This document shows positions 27,856 to 34,109 of a stretch of 34,109 bases of DNA, piece by piece. The notes beneath the pieces are model-generated. The model did no database searches. It worked only from the letters and a program-made list of their open reading frames with translations, and was not told the origin of the DNA. The DNA comes from Cladosporium sp. IMV 00045. Taxonomy: Eukaryota > Ascomycota > Dothideomycetes > Cladosporiales > Cladosporiaceae. The stretch lies in NCBI GenBank assembly GCA_001931905.2, contig MSJI02000912.1, positions 123,559 through 157,667 on the forward strand. The letters run 5' to 3'. The translations under genes and the position numbers were made by a program. The number at the start of each line of letters is the position of its first letter. The stretch's first letter is position 1.

Positions 27856-29906
27856 TCACATCGGCACGTTAGCGATTCCACTTTGCTTGTACCGGCTCTT
27901 TTCGCCCAATGTGTCTACATCTAACTGCCCGCCTTTCTGCATTGCCGCTTGTAAATCTTTCTTCCCACAATTGCCAACATAGCTGCAAGGATTCCTTCGG
28001 ACAATGAATCCGCTCCCTTTCCGAGTCACGCCCCACGCTTCGACTGATGTTGTGAAAACGATCAAAGCGGTCATTATTCCTATCAAGTCCAGCGAGTTGA
28101 GATCGTCCCCGGCCAATGGTAGGCAAATCATGACAATAGCCACTGCTGCTCGGACACAGAGTCGCCATCGCTTACTCAGACGCTTCCCGCTCAGGTCTTT
28201 GTGGGTGTGAGAGACGGAGATCATGCACATGAACAACAATGCAAGTCCGAAACCTACGCAATAGAACCATCTAATGCCCTGTGAGACCTCATGTTCGGAT
28301 CTCGCCTGGTATGTTTCCGTAAGCATGTCTTCGTGCGTGTTGTCTGTGTCTGTCGTGAGGACCAATCGCGCCATTGCCCCGCCTCCCAACACGAATGACA
28401 TGATGAACGGCAAGTGGGCAATGCTCCAGATCATGGCGGAGAACTTTGCGCGACGGATTGCGTGTGAGCTGAGAAAGGCACCGTCTAGTTCGAAGTACAG
28501 CCAATTGTACGCGAAGGGTTGTATTAGGCCGAGAATACCCTTGCCGAAGATCGCGTCTATGCCCGCCGTGGCAGATTGGTAGAGGATAGCTACTACGGTA
28601 TAGCCAAAGACGAGAGATACGAATGCATTGGTGCGTTCGACGCGGTGCTCGATGTTCAGGGCGGGATGGAAGTCCATAGCTCGGGATGTCCATGCTCTGA
28701 GAGCTGGCAGATATCGATGCGCAAAGTTTAGCAGGACGATGTATGAAGTTTGACCGCCAACCTCAAGAAACAGGGCGATGAAGATCAAAGCCAACTGGTT
28801 TGGGTATGAGACGTGGATGCTGCCAATCCAGAGGGCCACGTTAAGAAGTGAGAAGGCCACATGGTATATCATGACTGGGCGAACCATCGGCACCAGCCAG
28901 GCGACGAGAGCGAGATACGTTGTCATGTAGAGACGAGCAGCGAGGTAAAACCCAATGAGCGTGGCGTAAGTGGTCGAGAATGCTTCGACGATATTGGTCG
29001 TGTAACCGAAGAGGCAGGCCAGGAGGAACAGAATCGAGATGCGTTGAAAGATATCGTCTGTCTCAAACCAAGCTATGATTATAGCCATGTCGTTCCAGAT
29101 CTTCCATGAGAGAGTGAAGGTGACTGTACACGCTCGGTCAGTTTCTTACAACACCTCGAGCACGATGTAAACAAGTGCTACCCACTGATGAACTTCAGCA
29201 GCGAATACCCGGTAGGTTCTTCGGCCGCTGCATCGCCATTGATCGCGATGATACCAACATACAGCAAGTCAACAAACAGCTCGAAACTGCGAACCTCCTC
29301 GCTGGAACTCGCTCGCCATAGAATCCCTTTGTGGAAATACTGCCTAACCACGGGCACTTTGAACAGGAGCAGCGGCGGTGCCTCATCAATGGCACCTTCT
29401 CGCGGCGAGCTTGCTCCAGACCGGCTTGGACTATGGTCACCACCATCATAACTCTGAATCTTTGCCGAGTACCCGAACTTCCCAAAATGGCCCTCTAGAC
29501 TCACGCCCTTCTCGGTGACGCGGCCGAGCTCACGATTTAATGCGTCGAGTTCTTCGGTCACATTAGCAAACTGGTCCCATACTTCGCCGTGTTGATTCTG
29601 GAGCTCCGCTCGGCGCGCCTCATGATGAGATTGAGACTCTTGCACGGCCGAGAGATGCTCTGGCGAGCCAGAGATACAGACAGTAAACGGCTCTTCTGAA
29701 GCAGCGGTGCTGGGAAGTCGGCGGCGTAGGTGTTCTGCTTCGACTGGGGAGTCGGCAATGTGGATTCGAGTGCCATTGGGATGGAGGAAGTGGCGGAGAC
29801 GCTCTCGGGCGTGCAAGTGGTGGTGATGCTGATGCGAGTCCACCGGCGGCTCTGAGACGGACAAGCCGCCGGTCTTCTCAAGATCGCGGTCGGGTGTGTT
29901 CGTCAT
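27856..29906 (-). CDS. Low temperature requirement A (LtrA)-family multi-pass membrane protein
   Basis: Minus-strand exons are 29906-29186 and 29123-27856, giving 662 aa. The first 205 residues are soluble, with a His-rich stretch (HQHHHHLHARERL) and a short coiled coil near LDALNRELGRV. The membrane domain starts with FELFVDLLYVGIIAINGDA, the family hallmark, and the splice junction creates FIITFTLSWKIWNDMAI. About eight or nine further hydrophobic segments follow, then a short cytosolic-type tail. LtrA was named in Listeria for growth in the cold; its molecular function is not established, and fungal members are described only as membrane proteins. The ATG at 29906 is the first in frame. 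Topology is inferred from hydrophobicity. Confidence 0.9.
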
Positions 29907-30829
29907 GCTCAACAAGGTACCTGACAATTGTGTAGAGACAGCAGAGGAGATGTCGGGAAATGAGAGGGTGACAAGATAAAACTGTACGACACAAGACCTG
30001 GCGCCAAATGCACACACCTACAATATCTCGGTGTCGACATCGGAGCTGTGGCGCCACCGAAGTCTGAGCTACAGATAGCAAAGCTCATTGATGAGGAGGT
30101 GCTGTGTTGTAGTCAGCCATTGGTAAGGTACATAAGCTTCAGCTAAGCGCCAATAAGCTCTGCTGCGAAAGCATCCGTTTTCTAGCCCAATTGATGGCAA
30201 CTCTCGCCAAATCACTGTTTCAAGATTGTCAGTACATCTTGGAGGCAAGAAATTCTGAACAGCTCGGAGTGTCGTAGATGAGAGAACCTGCAGTCTGAAG
30301 CGTCTCTCGCTGTCGCCGTCGAATCTGTCACCTGATACTTGATGTGAGGCTGGAGTCGTGGTTATCTGCGCGTTGTGATCCCACAACATTTTGTGGCGAT
30401 GCGGCTGTGGCAAGACAAATTGAAACACCCAATGACGGCCTGTCCACAACTTGTCGCTCAATGTAGGTCTCACAGAGCCGAGGCCTTTCGCCAAATGCAA
30501 CAACTTGTTCCGTCGATCATCATCCCTTGCCGAACGACTGCACATGCAGAGTCGACTTTTCTATAGGCCGCCGGCTCTCGATTCCAACGTGCATGCTATT
30601 GCATGTATATGTATACAGTATATCAGCCACGTTGCGGCTGGAAACGTTGGTCAGGCTTGGTGAAGCCCATGATACCGAGGCCTCGGTGTTGGTGATACAC
30701 ATGCGGAGTTTGTACAGCATGAGGGCCACCGTTGAAAACCATACGGTATCGTCGAGATGCCTTTCACTAGCCATCCCTTCGACACAGCTTTGATGCCGCG
30801 AGAGAATTTTGTCAGCTTTCGCGGTCACG
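29907..30829. other. Divergent intergenic region, nothing recognised
   Basis: This 0.9 kb separates the LtrA gene and the membrane protein gene at 30830, which diverge. Open frames of up to 158 codons occur on the minus strand, but they overlap a neighbour's coding strand or have no recognisable sequence. A short alternating purine-pyrimidine run (TGTATATGTATAC) lies near 30603-30615. Confidence 0.5.
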
Positions 30830-31677
30830 ATGCCCCTCAACAACGCAATCGCGTGGGTAATTTTGCTGGGCCTATCTGCGCTCGCATCAGCAACCAACCC
30901 ACTGGTCGTCATGGACTTCCCTCCGCCGCTTTTGCAGAATGCGAAGACTCGCTTCGAGCCTGGCGAAGACGTCAAGTTCAGGTGGACATCCACCATTGAA
31001 TGGATCTCACTTGAGCTCTACCAAGTGCGCAGCAATCCTGGGGAGTGGGCATTGATACCACTTTTGAGTTAGTTCAATATCCCTCGAAGACAGAGAGAAT
31101 CTGCACACGACGCAGAGCAGCGCTGACCACGACTCCTAAAGCCAACACCTCGAACTCCACAAACTTCTATGTGTGGACTGCACGCGAGCTTTTCGGTATG
31201 AGTCGCGAAGATGCTTTCCACCTGCGCCTGTTCAACGCCAACGATCCGAACTGTCGGCACTGCCATTCGAACAGCAGCGATTTGTTCATCATCGATTCCT
31301 CGGCCGCTGCAGGGCGCAGTCTCAAGCTCGGCGTAGGTCTGGGTCTTGGGCTTGGTATACCAATTTTGGTAGCGCTCACTGCATTTGCGACTTGGCTGTG
31401 GGTGCGAAGGAGAAATAGTATGCAGAACATTGGGAGCCAGTTGGGTGAGCCTCTGGTGGATTGGAAGGGCGTTCATCCGACAGTCTTGCCGTGTGATGGA
31501 TCGATCCCATCAGAGCAGCGAAGAGAGGCACTTGAAGCGGATCCTAATCAGAGCAAGGTTGAGATCCAAAGTACAGAGGTGGTGGAGTTGCCGGTGGAAG
31601 CGGTTCCGGTTGAAGCGCCAACGCAGCCTTCCATGGGAGTGAGGGTGGAGTTGGTGGGAGATTCGAAGAGAGCCTGA
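30830..31677 (+). CDS. Hypothetical secreted-domain, single-span membrane protein
   Basis: Exons are 30830-31067 and 31121-31677, giving 264 aa. The start yields a signal peptide (MPLNNAIAWVILLGLSALASA). The extracellular part has RFEPGEDVKFRW, TIEWISLELYQV and STNFYVWTA, a layout seen in many fungal cell-surface proteins of unknown function, plus CRHCH near residue 123. One transmembrane segment (about 148-172, GVGLGLGLGIPILVALTAFATWLWV) is followed by RRR and an acidic, Pro-rich cytoplasmic tail. The intron (31068-31120) was chosen because the donor GTTAGT and the acceptor at 31120 keep the frame; other acceptors bring in a stop. I do not recognise the family. A sensor or cell-wall anchor role would be a guess. 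Confidence 0.75.
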
Positions 31678-32106
31678 TATCTCTCTCTCAATTTGAACAG
31701 TTCCCTTCGGTTCAAAGCAATTCTTAATGCATCTTTCAGCCAACTGATATTGCCTACCGTGGTGCTTGATGATGGTACAAGTACTTCAGGTCCTTCTGTG
31801 GCATCTCCATTCGAGAAATGAGCTGCTAAATAAGCCAACAAGCAACATTCGCGCGTTCTCGTAGACATTTGGTGTGCTCAATAGCAGCATGTCGCTTATG
31901 CAAATGTAGTCCTGTTTATATCCTATGTGGAAGTCATGCGTGTTGCTCTGTGCGAAATCCGATGTCGGCTGGGGATGGGACTTTTCGAAACGGGCAAGTG
32001 CTCAACTTCGCAAGCAAGCGTCAAGGAACCCCAATGGCAGCAATCCATCTCTGATAATACCAGTAGCATACACCACACCCACCACACCACAAACCCGTCC
32101 TCGACA
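31678..32106. other. Intergenic region upstream of the SAM carrier
   Basis: These 429 bp contain the 3' end of the membrane-protein gene and the promoter and leader of the carrier. The last 60 bp before the ATG are rich in CACCACAC-type repeats. No other feature was seen. Confidence 0.55.
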
Positions 32107-33033
32107 ATGGACTCCCCAGTGCCCCGCTCAAGTCTCGTCGAGTCGCCCTACCTGCGCTCCCTCCTCGTACGCTCCGCACATCCAAAACCACATCCCACGC
32201 CCCACGGTCCCCAGCTCTAACAGCCCCAGGCAGGCGCCCTAGCAGGCACAACAGTCGACACCTCGCTCTTCCCGCTCGACACGCTCAAAACCCGCCTCCA
32301 ATCCTCCTCCGGCTTCTGGGCCTCTGGCGGCTTCCGCGGAATCTACAATGGAATCGGCAGCGCGGTGGTAGGCTCCGCGCCGGGCGCGGCGCTCTTCTTC
32401 GTGACCTACGAGAGCGTGAAGAAGCAGTTGGGCGACGGCAAATCCTCGAGCGCCAGCGCGCACATGCTGGCCGCGTCTTTGGGCGAAGTGGCCGCGTGCG
32501 CCGTGCGCGTGCCGACAGAGGTGGTCAAGCAGCGGGCGCAGGCGAAGCAGCACCCTTCGTCGCGGGCGGCGTTTGTGTCCATCCTGTCGCAGCGGAAGAC
32601 GCACGGTTTCGCGAGGATGTGGGCGGAGCTGTACCGCGGGTGGGGCGTGACGGTGATGCGCGAGGTGCCTTTCACCGTCATCCAGTTTCCGCTGTGGGAG
32701 AAGATGAAGGCTTGGTCGTTGGATACGAGGTACGGTACCGGGGTTGGGAGGCCGAAGGATGTGACTGCTGTGGAGAGTGCGGTTTTTGGCAGTTTGAGCG
32801 GTGGGTTTGCCGCGGCGTTGACGACGCCGTTGGATGTGCTAAAGACGAGGTTGATGCTTGCTACGACGAAGGAGAGCGCTGTTAGTGTTACTGCGAGGAT
32901 ATGGAGGGAGGAGGGCCCGAAGGCGTTTTTCAGTGGGTTGGGCCCGAGGACCATGTGGATTAGCATTGGTGGTGCGGTTTTCTTGGGCAGCTACCAATGG
33001 GCGAGCAACACGATGAGCGGAGAATCGCAATGA
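32107..33033 (+). CDS. pet8: Mitochondrial S-adenosylmethionine carrier (SLC25A26/Pet8 type)
   Basis: Exons are 32107-32166 (20 codons) and 32230-33033, giving 287 aa, the normal length for this carrier. Three mitochondrial-carrier repeats are visible with signatures PLDTLKTR, PTEVVKQR and PLDVLKTR. Family-specific text includes AGALAGTTVDTSLFPLDT, FRGIYNGIGSAVVGSAPGAALFFVTYE, VRVPTEVVKQRAQ and GLGPRTMWISIGGAVFLGSY. It imports S-adenosylmethionine into the matrix in exchange for S-adenosylhomocysteine, supplying methylation and biotin and lipoate synthesis. It converges on another mitochondrial carrier gene with a 233-bp gap. Confidence 0.94.
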
Positions 33034-33266
33034 GAGGGCAAAGGGGTAATAGCATCTGGGCATAGATATGCAGGAACAGAGACGGCAAGTGATAGAGCAT
33101 ATTGGCGAAAAAGCCCAAATTGTATAACAGATTGTAAGACTACCAAAAGAACCTGACTTGGAGTGTGATGATAGACACGAAGAAACCAACCCCCTCTGGA
33201 CTCTGTGGCGAGCCTAACGCCAAACTCCACGCGGGCCAAAGGCAGTGACCCCACTGACGACTTTCC

Positions 33267-34091
33267 TCAATGCAGATGCATAGCCTTTTTTGTATTTTCG
33301 TAGACAACATAGGTCTGGGAGTATGAGTTAGTATGGGTCCTCCTTCAGTCAAGTCATGTGAAGCTTACTATCGACACCGCCGGCACGACCTTGAGCAGAT
33401 TGGGCGTAAGGCCCTTGAACAACCCACGCGTTCCCTCATGCTTCAAGGTCTGCCTTGTGACGTCCAGAATACCAGTGTACGTCCTAGGGTGGCCTGCCGT
33501 ACCTTGGCTTTGTAGCCTAGTTCGGAGCAAGTTGAGAGGATACACAATGCTAGCGCCGAAGGCACCACTGAACCCACCCATGAGCGCAAGCGTGAAGTTG
33601 CCAGGGAGCGCATCCTCATCATGCTTGATGCCTTTGAGCTTCGCGTTCCGCTTGATCATGGCTTTTTTCAGTGATTCGAACATGAAGAGATCGATCGCGG
33701 CGTAGGGGAACATGCCCATCAAGCCCATGGGCAGGCCGCGGTAGAAGGAAGCCAACCCGTTGTGCGCCCACATCTTCTTTGCTGTGTGCCAGATGAGCTT
33801 GTTGCCGCGTTCACCACCCACCACTGTCTCGCACTGCATGCGAAACTTGAGTGTGTCCAGAGGGTAGACGACGGCCTGACTGATCATGCCGGCCATGCCG
33901 CCTGCAACGAATTGTGAGGGCGCAGAGATGCTCTTGGTATCACAATGGCCTTCGAAACGAGCGACGGCACGTTTTGAAGCCTGGAGCAAGTTAGCGGATC
34001 ATCTGTGGTATTGAGGGTTGTGCGCATACCTCGTACGAGCCAAACTTGACCGCCGACTCGGGCATGACCTTGACAACATTGATGCCGTTAC
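33267..34091 (-). CDS. Calcium-binding type mitochondrial carrier (ATP-Mg/Pi, SCaMC/Sal1-like), partial
   Basis: Minus-strand exons visible are 34091-34030, 33980-33369 and 33314-33267; earlier exons lie beyond the right edge. The 34091 start is an acceptor site, preceded by CTGAC-like branch sequence and ACACAG. The part seen is the end of the first carrier repeat (NGINVVKVMPESAVKFGSYE) and the second and third repeats with PLDTLKFR and PLNLLRTR. The last 16 codons form a small exon giving TYVVYENTKKAMHLH. NGIN...K.MPESA.KFGSYE is typical of calcium-regulated ATP-Mg/phosphate carriers, which also have N-terminal EF-hands, here out of view. The inner-membrane location is inferred from the family. 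Confidence 0.9.
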
Positions 34092-34109
34092 CTGTGTCAC
34101 GGTCAGAAT

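Noticed and set aside
30069..30545. 158-codon minus-strand open frame between LtrA and the 30830 gene
   Set aside because: No motif, signal or membrane segment, and no fit to either neighbour as an exon.
1..34109. tRNA, rRNA, CRISPR, transposase or secondary-metabolite cluster
   Set aside because: No tRNA box pairs, rRNA-like sequence, regularly spaced repeats, transposase or reverse-transcriptase motifs, or PKS/NRPS/terpene enzymes were seen.

Overview
The window is nuclear DNA of a filamentous ascomycete (Pezizomycotina; a Dothideomycete would fit, but class is inferred). The evidence is short introns of about 50-60 nt with GT..AG ends, monocistronic genes on both strands, TSC1/hamartin and NRC-2-type kinase genes of filamentous-fungal architecture, and secreted CBM18 and GH1 proteins. 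All gene models below were spliced by hand. In every multi-exon model the reading frame closes exactly across each junction.

Layout. 1-2200 holds no confident gene. 2584-4797 (+) is a four-exon AGC kinase (NRC-2/Fpk1 type). 5705-6906 (-) is a zinc-less medium-chain dehydrogenase/reductase. 7816-9402 (-) is a secreted CBM18 protein with a C-terminal lysozyme-like domain. 9832-11683 (-) is a five-exon queuosine salvage hydrolase (Qng1/DUF2419) whose last exon encodes only 15 residues. 11684-14206 is gene-poor and contains an old tandem duplication. 14207-16414 (+) is a nuclear-looking protein of unknown function. 18440-21676 (+) is TSC1/hamartin, with tiny upstream ORFs in its leader. 21890-23422 (-) is a secreted S33 peptidase and 24398-26302 (+) a secreted GH1 glucosidase; these two diverge from one promoter region. 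26965-27801 (+) is an unknown basic protein. 27856-29906 (-) is an LtrA-family membrane protein. 30830-31677 (+) is an unknown type I membrane protein. 32107-33033 (+) is the mitochondrial S-adenosylmethionine carrier. 33267-34091 (-) is the C-terminal part of a calcium-regulated type mitochondrial carrier that runs off the right edge.

How the genes relate. There is no biosynthetic cluster, transposase, CRISPR array or tRNA that I can support. The themes are nutrient signalling (TSC1 upstream of TORC1, NRC-2 kinase), micronutrient and methyl-donor handling (Qng1, SAM carrier), secreted degradation (CBM18-lysozyme, S33 peptidase, GH1) and mitochondrial transport. The observations I rate highest are the minimal uORF whose stop codon overlaps the TSC1 start codon, the terminal micro-exon and acidic insertion of Qng1, the CBM18-lysozyme-like secreted protein with a 19-bp repeat in its leader, and the diverged tandem duplication at 12.5-13.2 kb. 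I did not find a clear new multi-gene system.
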